Source: Acinetobacter baumannii (GTDB taxonomy: Bacteria; Pseudomonadota; Gammaproteobacteria; Pseudomonadales; Moraxellaceae). From it: a stretch of 64,000 nt of DNA. Shown here in pieces: positions 45,844 through 55,418 of this stretch. Position numbers and translations under genes: made by a program. The notes under the pieces are model-generated. The model ran no database searches, was not told where the DNA came from, and saw nothing but the letters and a program-made list of their open reading frames with translations. Within the stretch, counting starts at the first letter, position 1. Each line of letters opens with the position of its first letter. The stretch spans positions 62,001 through 126,000 of the forward strand of contig NZ_JADVOP010000006.1 of assembly GCF_016508585.1 (NCBI RefSeq). Direction: 5' to 3'.

Positions 45844-46761
45844 TTAACTTATCCGATGACCAATCCGCTGTAATCGTTTGCTCATTCGATATGCGATCAA
45901 ATAGATGAATAAGCCTGATAATAAACCCATTGCCCCAATCGCCCATAACAGCTTCTCGACGATATTAGACCAAAAATTTGCTCGATTCACTTGAACTTCA
46001 ACGCCTTTGGCAAGTGGAGACAGCGCTTGGTTAAACACTTGATGCTGAATCGTCCATAACTGTTCTGGTTTAAATCCATATTCTAAGAATTGAGGGTCGC
46101 CTTGCTCTGCTTTGATGAGCTTTTCTGCATAGACTGTTGCAACCACTCGATCTACAGGTTTATGCATTAATGCTGTCTGTGCCAATAAATAGTTTTGTAC
46201 AGGTTCAGGTAATTCAGATTTGCTGAGATATTGGTAAATATTACTGTGTTGAATATTCTGATCATAATGAACAAAAGCTTTCAGCTCTTTGTCACCTTCA
46301 TCTTTTAGATCATATTGTATATAAGTCAAACCTGACCATATCACAATAAAAGCAATTAACCATGCCACACATTTGAGAATAAAAGATTGCAGACGAATCA
46401 AAAAGAATTGCAACTTTTTAAGTAATTTAATGACAAAAAATGCACCAATGAAAGAAATAATCAATTTTAAAATTAACCAACCTAACCAAGAAAACGCGTT
46501 CATCAGATAGTCAGGCTGATAAATTGCGTCTCTTAATTGCTGATCAACCATATAAGGCAGATGCAGTTGATGCACATGTTGAGCAACCCCAAACATGTTA
46601 AAAACCCATTCCTGCTGAAAAAATAATGAAATCAAACCTGCAACACCAACCGCTGACAAAATTACAGCCGCCGCCGTAAGATTCCACTTACGGCGCTGTA
46701 ACATTTTTAATCCATGTTCTATTTGCTGAATATCTACAGCATGTTGATTATTTTCAGTCAA
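45844..46761 (-). CDS. Four-helix membrane protein of TelA operon, unknown
   Basis: 305 residues, not recognised. Predicted helices near 28-48, 88-112, 127-147 and 268-291. Between the third and fourth lies a soluble domain (about 150-265) with YLSKSELPEPVQNYLLAQTALMHKP, which would face one side of the membrane. An N-terminal amphipathic stretch DIQQIEHGLKMLQRRKW precedes helix 1. It is the last gene of a three-gene operon, 47 bp after TelA. It is the probable membrane anchor or channel of that system. Confidence 0.7.
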   Translation of the reverse strand: MTENNQHAVDIQQIEHGLKMLQRRKWNLTAAAVILSAVGVAGLISLFFQQEWVFNMFGVAQHVHQLHLPYMVDQQLRDAIYQPDYLMNAFSWLGWLILKLIISFIGAFFVIKLLKKLQFFLIRLQSFILKCVAWLIAFIVIWSGLTYIQYDLKDEGDKELKAFVHYDQNIQHSNIYQYLSKSELPEPVQNYLLAQTALMHKPVDRVVATVYAEKLIKAEQGDPQFLEYGFKPEQLWTIQHQVFNQALSPLAKGVEVQVNRANFWSNIVEKLLWAIGAMGLLSGLFIYLIAYRMSKRLQRIGHRIS

Positions 46762-46808
46762 GTATTACACCTTTATTCACGACATCAATGAGCACATTTA
46801 AAATTGAT

Positions 46809-47963
46809 TCAAGATTTTTGTGCAGTATTGTCCAAAACCAACTGCTGTAAATTCGACTGCAAAGCTTTAATTCGGGTTGAAGCCTCTTCACGCTTTTGCA
46901 TGCCTTCTTTTTGTATCTGAATCACATCATTCACTGTTTTAATGAGGGTGTTTTGAACATGTTCAAGCGTTTCAATATCAATCACCGAGCGTTGATTGGC
47001 TTTGGCGGTATCTACTGAATTTTGATGTAACAAATCCGCATTGCGTTTTAACAACTCGTTGGTTGCATCATCAATCGTATTGGCAAGTTGTACGCTGTTG
47101 CGTTGTTCATTTAGCGATATCGCTAAGCTAATTTGGTTTTTCCAAGCAGGCAGTGTGATATTTTTAATGGCATAGAATTTATCAACCAACATCATATTAT
47201 TTGACTGAATGATTCGGATCATCGGCAAAGTTTGCATGGCGGACTGTTGCAGAACCTGTAAATCACTGACTCTTTTTTCTAGATTATTGGCTAAATGGTT
47301 GAGATCGTAGACACGCTGATTGATTTTTTGATCTTGTTCTTGCACAGATAAAGTCGCAATCTCTTGTTGTACCTCTTGTTGTTTGATTCGTCCAGCAGCA
47401 ATATAGATACCCAACTGGCGATATTCTTCCTGCACACCATTAAACATGCGATCTAAGGTATCTACACGTGCTTTCAAACCCGTTTGCGAAGTTTCAATTT
47501 CTTTAACCAGTGCGTCAATTTGTTCTTTGGTGGTATTAAAATGTTGGTCAAAACTCTGTTTCGCACCTTTAAACTTATTTAAGAGACTGCCGATAAATCC
47601 TGAACTTTTCGATTGATTCAAAATACTCGATGTATTGAGCTGCTGCGCAACTTGTACGACTTCATTTAACTTTTGCCCCGTCACATCGAGGTCTTTATTT
47701 TTAACCAGATTCAACAATTCATCCGTATAGGACGAAGTTTTAGTTGCAATATTTTTTCCGTACTCTGCAACTGCTGCATGGTTGATATTTGCCAAATCTT
47801 TATGAGCATTGACCACCTCATTAAAATCCTCGGTATTTAAACCGATCTCTTTGAGATTCAATTGTTCAAATTTTTGAATTTCCAATGGAGAGTTTGATTC
47901 TGCTGTCGTTGACGTCATAGAATCCGCTGATGTTTTTAATGGTTGCTGATTCGAATCGCTCAT
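46809..47963 (-). CDS. TelA family protein (toxic anion resistance)
   Basis: 384 residues, mostly coiled coil. Family pieces: VVQVAQQLNTSSILNQ, GFIGSLLNKFKGAKQSFDQHF, YRQLGIYIAAGRIKQQEV, LPMIRIIQSNNMMLVDKFYAIKNITLPAWKNQISLA. TelA proteins are linked to tellurite and other toxic anion or antimicrobial resistance, mechanism unclear. It is the middle gene, between a shorter relative of itself (9 bp upstream) and a membrane protein. Confidence 0.9.
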   Translation of the reverse strand: MSDSNQQPLKTSADSMTSTTAESNSPLEIQKFEQLNLKEIGLNTEDFNEVVNAHKDLANINHAAVAEYGKNIATKTSSYTDELLNLVKNKDLDVTGQKLNEVVQVAQQLNTSSILNQSKSSGFIGSLLNKFKGAKQSFDQHFNTTKEQIDALVKEIETSQTGLKARVDTLDRMFNGVQEEYRQLGIYIAAGRIKQQEVQQEIATLSVQEQDQKINQRVYDLNHLANNLEKRVSDLQVLQQSAMQTLPMIRIIQSNNMMLVDKFYAIKNITLPAWKNQISLAISLNEQRNSVQLANTIDDATNELLKRNADLLHQNSVDTAKANQRSVIDIETLEHVQNTLIKTVNDVIQIQKEGMQKREEASTRIKALQSNLQQLVLDNTAQKS

Positions 47964-47972
47964 AGATCTACC

Positions 47973-48755
47973 CTATTTATTTTCTAATGATTTCTTTAAA
48001 GATTGAATTAATTTATCACGACTTTTATCAAGTTCTTCAGTCGTCACCAAAGAATTTTGTGCACTGCTCTGTCTGACATGATACTGCCATGCAGGAATCA
48101 AAACTTGCTGTGCTTCATTAAAGCGGTCCAACAATGTTAAGGAAAGTTGTTGCGTTAACTGCATCTGAGCCAATGCAATATCATTACTGGCTTGTAAAGT
48201 CTGCAAAGTGTTGATCTTTTTTGACAAACGTTCTGAAAAATTATCCAAGGGATGACGTTGCTGCACAAATACAGGGTATTCATCTAAAAATTCCTGTGCT
48301 GCGCGAATATATTTTGCCATTTGCTCTCTTAAACCATTGGCTTGTTGGAAACGAGATTCTGACTTTTGAATTTCAATTTGCAATCGTTGACTCAGTTGTT
48401 TGGCTTCATCAATTAAACTTTCTAAATCCCGTAAATATTTTACTTGCCCGACGCTAAACTCTAAATCCAAACCTAACCACTTTTGCAAAGCATTAAATTT
48501 TCTTTGGTTCAACTTTGTCTTTGATACAGATAACTGTTCAATAATTTGGGCAATAATTTGACTTAACTTTTGTGTCAAACTCGGATCTATACTTTTTAAC
48601 AGTACGGACTGTGCTTGAATCAATTGATCCGCATACAAATTGAGTCGGGTTTGATTATCCAGCAATGGAACAAGATCATTACGTTTAATTGAAAGCAATT
48701 CATCAGCATTACAAGAAATCTGTTCAAGGGGGGTCAGTACAGTAAATTGTTTCAT
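47973..48755 (-). CDS. Diverged TelA-like coiled-coil protein
   Basis: 260 residues, largely coiled coil. Residues 173-227 align without gaps to TelA residues 224-278 from the next gene: 15 of 55 are identical, including the closing PAW (IPAWQYHV against LPAWKNQI) and the LQ.LQ.S element. So it is a shortened, diverged TelA paralogue rather than an unrelated protein. The TelA N-terminal region is missing. First gene of the operon; its product probably pairs with TelA. Confidence 0.7.
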   Translation of the reverse strand: MKQFTVLTPLEQISCNADELLSIKRNDLVPLLDNQTRLNLYADQLIQAQSVLLKSIDPSLTQKLSQIIAQIIEQLSVSKTKLNQRKFNALQKWLGLDLEFSVGQVKYLRDLESLIDEAKQLSQRLQIEIQKSESRFQQANGLREQMAKYIRAAQEFLDEYPVFVQQRHPLDNFSERLSKKINTLQTLQASNDIALAQMQLTQQLSLTLLDRFNEAQQVLIPAWQYHVRQSSAQNSLVTTEELDKSRDKLIQSLKKSLENK

Positions 48756-48881
48756 ATCAGTTCAAAATGAATAACTTTTCAATGATTTAAGGGAAATCTT
48801 CAGACTACCCTCTCTAATTAAAACTTATAATACAAATTCAGCTTAAAGCCTAACTAAATAGCAAAAAATATACAGACATAA

Positions 48882-48910
48882 AAAAACCAGCTTCGAAAAA
48901 CTGGTTTTTA
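48882..48910 (-). terminator. Terminator of CSLREA gene pair
   Basis: AAAAACCAG (48882-48890) pairs with CTGGTTTTT (48901-48909). The A-run on the left is the T-tract for the minus-strand genes. Confidence 0.85.
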
Positions 48911-48923
48911 TACATCTAAATGA

Positions 48924-51362
48924 CTATTTCGCCTGTTTATGCAACTGATAGCGACGATATCCCAGCAATCCGAACAAACCCAATATGCTCAACCATCCAA
49001 ACGCACCACCACCACTGACACGCGGACTGCCTGGTGCAGTGCCTGAGTTTTGCAATTTCACTGTTGCTGAATTCGAAATTTTTCCATCTGCATCATACAC
49101 ATAGTAAGTAAAATTATAACTGAATGGATCAAGCGTACTTCTGAGCTGGATATGCACCTTACCGCTGTAACAGGTATATTTACCGTCATCACCCGGACAC
49201 GGTCCACTACGGTCTGCCGTAATCACCACAGGGTCAATGCTGTTTGCAATTCTAACTGGAAGCTCAATCCCTTCTGGATTGACATAGAATTTTGGTTTAT
49301 TCGGTTTTGCAGTTAAAGCTGCAACATTTCCATCACCATCATCATTGGCATATTGCAGTAAATCAACATCCAATGGTTTGGTTGAACCATATTCGATATT
49401 CAATGTTGCATCTTTAGCGATTGGTGCAATATTGGTAAAACTACCAATGATATAAGCTGAAGATTTTATACTTGGATCTGCAATTAATTGTAGTTGATAG
49501 CTACAGAATTCATTATCACCTGAAGGTGTCACATTATCATTGATACGCCACAGCATGATTCTTTTCAGGTTCGGATTCCATTCACATTTAAAGTTTGGAT
49601 CTTCTTTACCAACGAATACCTTTTTATCATTCAATGTGCCTACGCCAAGCGCTTTAACGGTTACGGTGTAGTTGTCCGTGTTTAGGTGTTTGACTACACG
49701 TGTATCTTGACCATTTGCATTTTTCGTTACGATCTCAGCAGGTAGATTCGCGGCAAAAGGATCAACAAATATGGTCCGATATTTCTGATCAGATTTGGTA
49801 TATTTGATTAAGTTACTATATGTCTCCGATTGAATTTTATAGAACGGAATATAATCTTTATTGGTCGCTGGATCTTCCAGCAACTTATTATAGTTATCCA
49901 GTATGGTTTGATATGACTCCAACATGGTGACGACGGAACTATTGGATGCACTCAGGTTATTCGCTGTTAAACGTAAAACCTCGGTTGATCCCATATCACA
50001 GGAGTTAGCAACATCATTTTCACCATTTGAATTTTCCGCAATGACACGAGTTACACCACGCTGATCTTTACCACTACAGCCTGTATAACCGATATCTACC
50101 AGATCTTTGTCTGTGCCTAAATTCTTAGGAAAATACATCGGCATGAACCCAGTAGATTCACTAGGTGGCTCAAGTTCATTCAAGAGTGTTGAGAAGTTAA
50201 TATTACTGACATCAAAGGTATTGTCCTTGCCATCTTTCCTCACATCTTCTGCCACTTCACACTGATCATTTCCAGCAGACATTGTCAAAGCATTATAGGT
50301 GAGTACAACACCAGATTTTTCAACCTTGGTGACATCACCATCTGCATAACGACAAGACTTTCCAGTATTGTAGGCCAATATATTGTTACTTAATGCTTTT
50401 ATTCCATTAAAGCCATATAACAATGTCGACCATGCACTATTTCTAACAATAGTATTACTGATTAAACTTAAAGCAGAATTGTCACTCAAATTCACCTTTC
50501 CTTGCGGGGTCGTTTGCGTGAATTGAATAATACTGCCTTGATTTGAATTTGCCACATTGTTGGTAATTGTATTGGCGGTAAATGTGACTGAAGGTTGTCC
50601 ACAAAAGCTAAACATACTTAGGCTATTTTCAGATCCATTTCTCAGAAAACTTGCGTAGTTAATTCCGATAGTGCGTGTCGTAAATCCTAAATTATCTGAA
50701 CATGTCATCCCAAGTACACTGCCTTGGTCCGCGTTATTCCCGTCGAAAACACCATAATTGATATTGAGTGAACTGGTCACATCATTTAAATAAATCGCGC
50801 CACCGACTTTCGCCTTGGAATTCAGGACGGTAACATTATTTAAAGTCAGTGCCCCGCCCGCATAAATTGCTCCACCAACACTGTAATTGCTGTCAGTTAA
50901 ACTTGAACCATCTTTTAAAATTAAATCGTTAAGCACCAGACTCGGTTTGTTTTCATAGATGGTATTAAAAATACGCGAACTGCCTTGACCAGAAATTGTG
51001 GTTTTAATTGGCGTTGCAGCCGGAAACTGATTGGTCAACACATCAGGACGGGTATAATCACCTGGTTCTTTCCCAACAATTGATACATCTGAATTAGGTC
51101 TAAGCTCTTTATTTAACTTATACTCTCCTGCTTCCAATTGGATCACGTTAGGCACTGTAGAATAGACTTGTCCTGCACTACAGCCGCCATAAGCTTTGTG
51201 TATAGCAGCAGCATGTAATGCTTCTCTCAAAGAACACTTGTCGGGATTTGTCCCATCTTCATCATCAAAAGTCGTGACATAAATCGTTTTATCTTCTGCC
51301 GCCATTAATGACATCGTCGACAATATAACAACTGTCAGAAATCCTTTTTTATAGTTTTTCAT
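48924..51362 (-). CDS. rbtA: CSLREA-domain surface protein with GlyGly-CTERM (rhombotarget A-like)
   Basis: 812 residues. A signal peptide (MKNYKKGFLTVVILSTMSLMA) leads to a CSLREALHAAA box, the CSLREA domain of parallel beta-helix proteins. A repetitive beta-rich region with GGAIYAGGALTLNNVTVLN follows (about 160-330). The C-terminus reads SGGGAFGWLSILGLFGLLGYRR, the Gly-rich, membrane, Arg pattern of GlyGly-CTERM, cleaved by a rhombosortase in proteins that pass through type II secretion. It is the second of two tandem genes, 10 bp after its relative. The symbol follows recollection of the Acinetobacter 'rhombotarget A' name. Ligand or role is unknown. Confidence 0.78.
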   Translation of the reverse strand: MKNYKKGFLTVVILSTMSLMAAEDKTIYVTTFDDEDGTNPDKCSLREALHAAAIHKAYGGCSAGQVYSTVPNVIQLEAGEYKLNKELRPNSDVSIVGKEPGDYTRPDVLTNQFPAATPIKTTISGQGSSRIFNTIYENKPSLVLNDLILKDGSSLTDSNYSVGGAIYAGGALTLNNVTVLNSKAKVGGAIYLNDVTSSLNINYGVFDGNNADQGSVLGMTCSDNLGFTTRTIGINYASFLRNGSENSLSMFSFCGQPSVTFTANTITNNVANSNQGSIIQFTQTTPQGKVNLSDNSALSLISNTIVRNSAWSTLLYGFNGIKALSNNILAYNTGKSCRYADGDVTKVEKSGVVLTYNALTMSAGNDQCEVAEDVRKDGKDNTFDVSNINFSTLLNELEPPSESTGFMPMYFPKNLGTDKDLVDIGYTGCSGKDQRGVTRVIAENSNGENDVANSCDMGSTEVLRLTANNLSASNSSVVTMLESYQTILDNYNKLLEDPATNKDYIPFYKIQSETYSNLIKYTKSDQKYRTIFVDPFAANLPAEIVTKNANGQDTRVVKHLNTDNYTVTVKALGVGTLNDKKVFVGKEDPNFKCEWNPNLKRIMLWRINDNVTPSGDNEFCSYQLQLIADPSIKSSAYIIGSFTNIAPIAKDATLNIEYGSTKPLDVDLLQYANDDGDGNVAALTAKPNKPKFYVNPEGIELPVRIANSIDPVVITADRSGPCPGDDGKYTCYSGKVHIQLRSTLDPFSYNFTYYVYDADGKISNSATVKLQNSGTAPGSPRVSGGGAFGWLSILGLFGLLGYRRYQLHKQAK

Positions 51363-51372
51363 AGCAAATCCC

Positions 51373-53181
51373 TTACTTATTCTTTAAACGTCGATAGCCT
51401 GCTAATCCGAGAAGACCTACGATAGAGAAGAACCCAAGACTTCCGCCCGATGTTTTGACTTTATAATCCTTAAAATCATCAGGTTTTCTCTGTACAACTC
51501 GTGCAGGTATAGTGATATAAGGGTTATCTGATTTATTAAAACTTGTTGTGGATGTCACAACACTAATTTTAAATTCATCTGAACCTTGCCAGTTCCCATT
51601 TGGGGTATAGACCAAATCACCTGCTTGATCAATCACTAAGCTACCCTTAGACGGGGTATTGGTTTGAACTGTTTTGAGGCATCCGATTTGCCATGGTTTG
51701 CCATTGTCATCAACATCTCGATTGAAAATCTGTTTACATTTTTCTGGGCTAACCAACTCGCCATCCTGCAACTGATCGGCAATCGAAAACTTAGCTTTTT
51801 CACCATAAAGAATGTCTTGTCCAACAATTGAAATATTACTCGTGTCAATCACCAGCTCAATTGAACCGCGATCACATAATTCAGCATTTATATCTCTATT
51901 CTTGCCACGTTGATCAGTTGTTGAGCATGACAATATTTTATCTTGTACAGCAGGTCCATGATTAATAATCAACGAATCTTCTGCCGAATTGTAACTTGGT
52001 AAAATTCTCGGTAAGAAATATCCCAAGGCGATCTTAGAAGACTCTGCAAAAGGACATAAAATACCATTGGTACTATAGTCACATTTACCTTCAGTCGTTG
52101 AGCCAGCAATCAATTGAGCATTACCCAGTGCAGTAGATTTAAACCCAGTACAGCCTGATGAATATAGGTTATTACTGATCTGTTCAGCTTCTCCCCCTGC
52201 CACCACAGTACAATCTTGTGCGCCATTTTGCGCAATAATACTATTGGCAACATAACCTTTTTTCTGCGGTGCGTTCACAATCAAGCCCATGCTGTTTAAA
52301 ATCATGGTGATATTGTTGACCTGCATCGCATCATAGATTTTAACCACATAACCTTTATTGTTAAAAATGGTACTGGTTACAATTCCAAACGGAATGGAGG
52401 AACCTATTGCTTTTAATGCATCTTCAGAGAATTGATTTTGTGTTTCAAAATTTGAACTGTTACTGTTGCTTGTTTCATTGTCTCGAATCAATGATTGAGA
52501 AATGATAAATGACGGCAATTCGGTATAAATGACACCGCCCTCTACTGCCTTATTGCCTTTCATTAAAGTTTTTGACAATGACACAGAACTGAGCGAGGTA
52601 TTTGCAGCATATATACCTGCATTATAAATTGCACCACCTTGTCGTGCAGAACCGTCTAACAGTTGCCCATTGCTGATACCCAGTGATTCTTTGTTATAAA
52701 TCAAACCACCTTGATCCGCACAAATCGACTGTCCACATCCTTTTAATGTAATTTCATCAAAAGAAACTTTCAGCATCGCAGGAGGAGTGGTTGCGTTTGG
52801 GTCATTTGCTTTTTCGATTTGAAACAAACGGTCTTTACCCACCATTTTAATGATGGCATTTCGTTTACCAACAATCGACTCATTATCATTGACATTGGTT
52901 TGATAGTCAGAACCAAATGCCACATCTTTTAAAATATGAATTTGCTTTGTCAGTGAATATTCTTTATTTGCCTGCAACATGATTTTTGCTGTTGCATCTT
53001 TACCACCGCATCCGTTATAGCCAGCTTCAGGCATGCCCTGATTGACGTATTCAACTGCTTCCCTTAATGAACACTGGTCATCAGCTTTTACAATATCATC
53101 TGTTGTTGTTACAGTAATATTTGCACTGAATGCATGACCAGTAATACATAATAATCCTAAGCCTATGCCCCGTTTGAGCAT
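51373..53181 (-). CDS. CSLREA-domain protein with GlyGly-CTERM
   Basis: 602 residues. Signal peptide (MLKRGIGLGLLCITGHAFSA), CSLREAVEYVNQG box, cysteine pairs (GCGQSICADQGG) and beta-helix-like repeats (GGLIYN, GGAIYN). It closes with SGGSLGFFSIVGLLGLAGYRR, a GlyGly-CTERM. Same layout as the 812-residue neighbour, so the pair arose by duplication and diverged. It is first in the two-gene operon. No rhombosortase gene is present in the window. Likely surface-exposed. Confidence 0.75.
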   Translation of the reverse strand: MLKRGIGLGLLCITGHAFSANITVTTTDDIVKADDQCSLREAVEYVNQGMPEAGYNGCGGKDATAKIMLQANKEYSLTKQIHILKDVAFGSDYQTNVNDNESIVGKRNAIIKMVGKDRLFQIEKANDPNATTPPAMLKVSFDEITLKGCGQSICADQGGLIYNKESLGISNGQLLDGSARQGGAIYNAGIYAANTSLSSVSLSKTLMKGNKAVEGGVIYTELPSFIISQSLIRDNETSNSNSSNFETQNQFSEDALKAIGSSIPFGIVTSTIFNNKGYVVKIYDAMQVNNITMILNSMGLIVNAPQKKGYVANSIIAQNGAQDCTVVAGGEAEQISNNLYSSGCTGFKSTALGNAQLIAGSTTEGKCDYSTNGILCPFAESSKIALGYFLPRILPSYNSAEDSLIINHGPAVQDKILSCSTTDQRGKNRDINAELCDRGSIELVIDTSNISIVGQDILYGEKAKFSIADQLQDGELVSPEKCKQIFNRDVDDNGKPWQIGCLKTVQTNTPSKGSLVIDQAGDLVYTPNGNWQGSDEFKISVVTSTTSFNKSDNPYITIPARVVQRKPDDFKDYKVKTSGGSLGFFSIVGLLGLAGYRRLKNK

Positions 53182-53357
53182 TATAGTCTCCTTGATTTCT
53201 TTTAATTATTTCTTATTAGCCAGCATAATGCTTTGCTATCAGTCCTTTTTGCGTACTTTGTCACAGCTAATAAAAATTCTCAAGAATTTTTATTTTTACA
53301 CTGTCGATCACACATCAAATCAAACACAGATCAAAAATTACTATAAAATACAAATAA

Positions 53358-54065
53358 TTATTGTCTATATTCATCAATCAATGCATAGAGTTGTCTTAGC
53401 GTCGCATGAGATAATTTGGTTTTCTCACCCTTCAATAACTTTTCTAGTTGATCCACAGATTGCAGTAGTGTACTCGTTTGATGTGGTCCATGTAATAGCA
53501 AATATTCCGTTATTTGCGGGTCAAAATGTACACCCCGACGTTCCAAGACAGAATGTAATAATGCATGACGATCTGCATAAGACTGTCCACTGGGTACTTT
53601 TACACTTACCGCCTGGGTCAAACGTGATTGTAAATCAGGAAGTTCGAGCTTTAATTCGATAGGTGCGAATCTCGATGAAAACACCAACTGCCCGCCATCT
53701 TCGTTATTATTGTTGATGAGATGGAAAACTGCTTTCTGCCAATGCGGCACGCCACTGATCGCCTCAATATCATCCAAGGCAACGAGATCATAACTTTCTA
53801 ATGACGTAATTGCTTCTATGGGCGCGTCCAACAACTCCAATAAAGATACTTTTATTGCAGACTTACCAATTTCTAAATAAGAATCACAAATTGCAGAGAG
53901 TAAATGGCTTTTTCCAGTTCCAGCACCACCATAGATATAGAAACGATTCATCAAGCCCGCATGAAGCTGACGCACAGCATCAATTACAGGTCCCCAACCT
54001 GGTCCAGAAAAATCACTAATTCTGGCATCCAGTTGTGGTTCTATATCCAACTGTAATTGACGCAT
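53358..54065 (-). CDS. hda: DnaA regulatory inactivator Hda
   Basis: 235 residues, AAA+ fold related to DnaA. The N-terminus MRQLQLDIEP carries the QL(x)L clamp-binding type motif by which Hda binds the sliding clamp. Walker A FYIYGGAGTGKSHLL, Walker B YDLVALDDIEAI, sensor-type SSR (LVFSSRFAPIE). It stimulates DnaA-ATP hydrolysis after initiation. It lies 15 bp after the perM-like gene, in the same operon. Confidence 0.92.
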   Translation of the reverse strand: MRQLQLDIEPQLDARISDFSGPGWGPVIDAVRQLHAGLMNRFYIYGGAGTGKSHLLSAICDSYLEIGKSAIKVSLLELLDAPIEAITSLESYDLVALDDIEAISGVPHWQKAVFHLINNNNEDGGQLVFSSRFAPIELKLELPDLQSRLTQAVSVKVPSGQSYADRHALLHSVLERRGVHFDPQITEYLLLHGPHQTSTLLQSVDQLEKLLKGEKTKLSHATLRQLYALIDEYRQ

Positions 54066-54080
54066 ATATTCAAATCATTC

Positions 54081-55283
54081 CTAAAGTGGATTTTGATCAG
54101 TTTTAATCGATTCATCAGTATCTTGCGTGTTTTTGACTTCAATATCAAGATCAACTTTATCGCTTTCAACTGAAATTGTCTCGGAACTTCCAGTATTTTG
54201 TATGGTCACCAGCGTGCTTTCTGCCTTGTAAAACTGACTTCGCTGATATAACTCTTTGAGATGTTTCAATAAAACCACGATCACAGCAGCCACAGGAAGC
54301 GCAATCAACATCCCAACAAAGCCGCCTAATTGCGCACCAGCAAGTACAGCAAAAACCACAGCGACTGGCGATAAACCAATTTTATCCCCAAGAAGGAAAG
54401 GTTGCAGGATGTATCCTTCGATCAATTGCCCAACACCAAATACTGCTAAAACCATCAATAAATGTTTTACATCAAGCCCAAATTGGAAGAAACAGGCAAT
54501 AATGGCGGCAATAATACCTACACCAAAACCCAAATAAGGAATAATGCTGCATAGACCTGCAATCATCCCAATAATCAATCCGACTTCCAATCCAACCAAC
54601 TGTAAGCCAACTGCATATACGATGCCCAACAAGACCATGACTAAAAATTGACCTTTGACAAAAGCACCCAAAACACTATGACATTCAGCAACAATATTTA
54701 AAACGCTGTTTTCATATTGGCGCGGAATAAATCCCTTCATGCTTTCCAGCATACGGTTCCAATCGAGCAGGAAATAAAAGGCAATAATTGGAATTAAAAC
54801 AATCGTACCGCCAATCGAAATAAAACTCAGTCCAGATTGTGCTATTTTCAACGCCATAGATTGAATACTGTCTGCGCTATAGTTGGTTTGCACATAGTCC
54901 ATGACCACTTTAGAAATCTGATCTGTATCAAGCTCCATGTGTTCCACATTAAAATTATTGGATAACCACGGTAAAAAAGTCGCATTCACCCAATGAATTC
55001 CAGCAGGGATACTGTCACGCGCATAGATTAATTGTTTCCAAACCAAAGGCACCACAAACCAAATTGCCCAAGTCAGCAGTACACCGATTCCAACAAATAC
55101 CACTGAAATAGACAACCAGCGCGGTAAAAATTTACTCAGCTTTTCAACAACTGGGCTAAACAGATAAGCTACGAGAAATGCAGCGACAAATGGAATCACT
55201 ACAGGTTTCAGTAAGTACAAAATCCATAGAACAAAAGCGATTGCAGCAAGAATAAAAATTCGTTTTAAAGTCCGATCATGCAT
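54081..55283 (-). CDS. AI-2E family transporter (PerM-like)
   Basis: 400 residues. Paired N-terminal helices (LFILYLLKPVVIPFVAAFLVAYLFSPVVE) and the FYFLLDWNRM segment lead to GMIAGLCSIIPYLGFGVGIIAA (conserved IPxxG) and IEGYILQPFLLGDKIGLSPVAVVF. The C-terminal 50 residues are acidic and soluble. It precedes hda in one transcript; this perM-hda linkage is common in gammaproteobacteria. Substrate unknown. Divergent from purM. Confidence 0.9.
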   Translation of the reverse strand: MHDRTLKRIFILAAIAFVLWILYLLKPVVIPFVAAFLVAYLFSPVVEKLSKFLPRWLSISVVFVGIGVLLTWAIWFVVPLVWKQLIYARDSIPAGIHWVNATFLPWLSNNFNVEHMELDTDQISKVVMDYVQTNYSADSIQSMALKIAQSGLSFISIGGTIVLIPIIAFYFLLDWNRMLESMKGFIPRQYENSVLNIVAECHSVLGAFVKGQFLVMVLLGIVYAVGLQLVGLEVGLIIGMIAGLCSIIPYLGFGVGIIAAIIACFFQFGLDVKHLLMVLAVFGVGQLIEGYILQPFLLGDKIGLSPVAVVFAVLAGAQLGGFVGMLIALPVAAVIVVLLKHLKELYQRSQFYKAESTLVTIQNTGSSETISVESDKVDLDIEVKNTQDTDESIKTDQNPL

Positions 55284-55418
55284 CGAATCACGCCTTTTTC
55301 AAATTTAATCATTATTGAGAGTAAAATATTTTAATAAAGATAACATTTTGCCGCATAAATAACATAAGAGTTTCGTATATTCAGGTATAATCCTCGCGCG
55401 AATGCGGAGACTTCAATT

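Noticed and set aside
53165-53662. 165-codon plus-strand open frame
   Set aside because: Mostly antisense to hda and the gap beside it; no family resemblance, no ribosome site.
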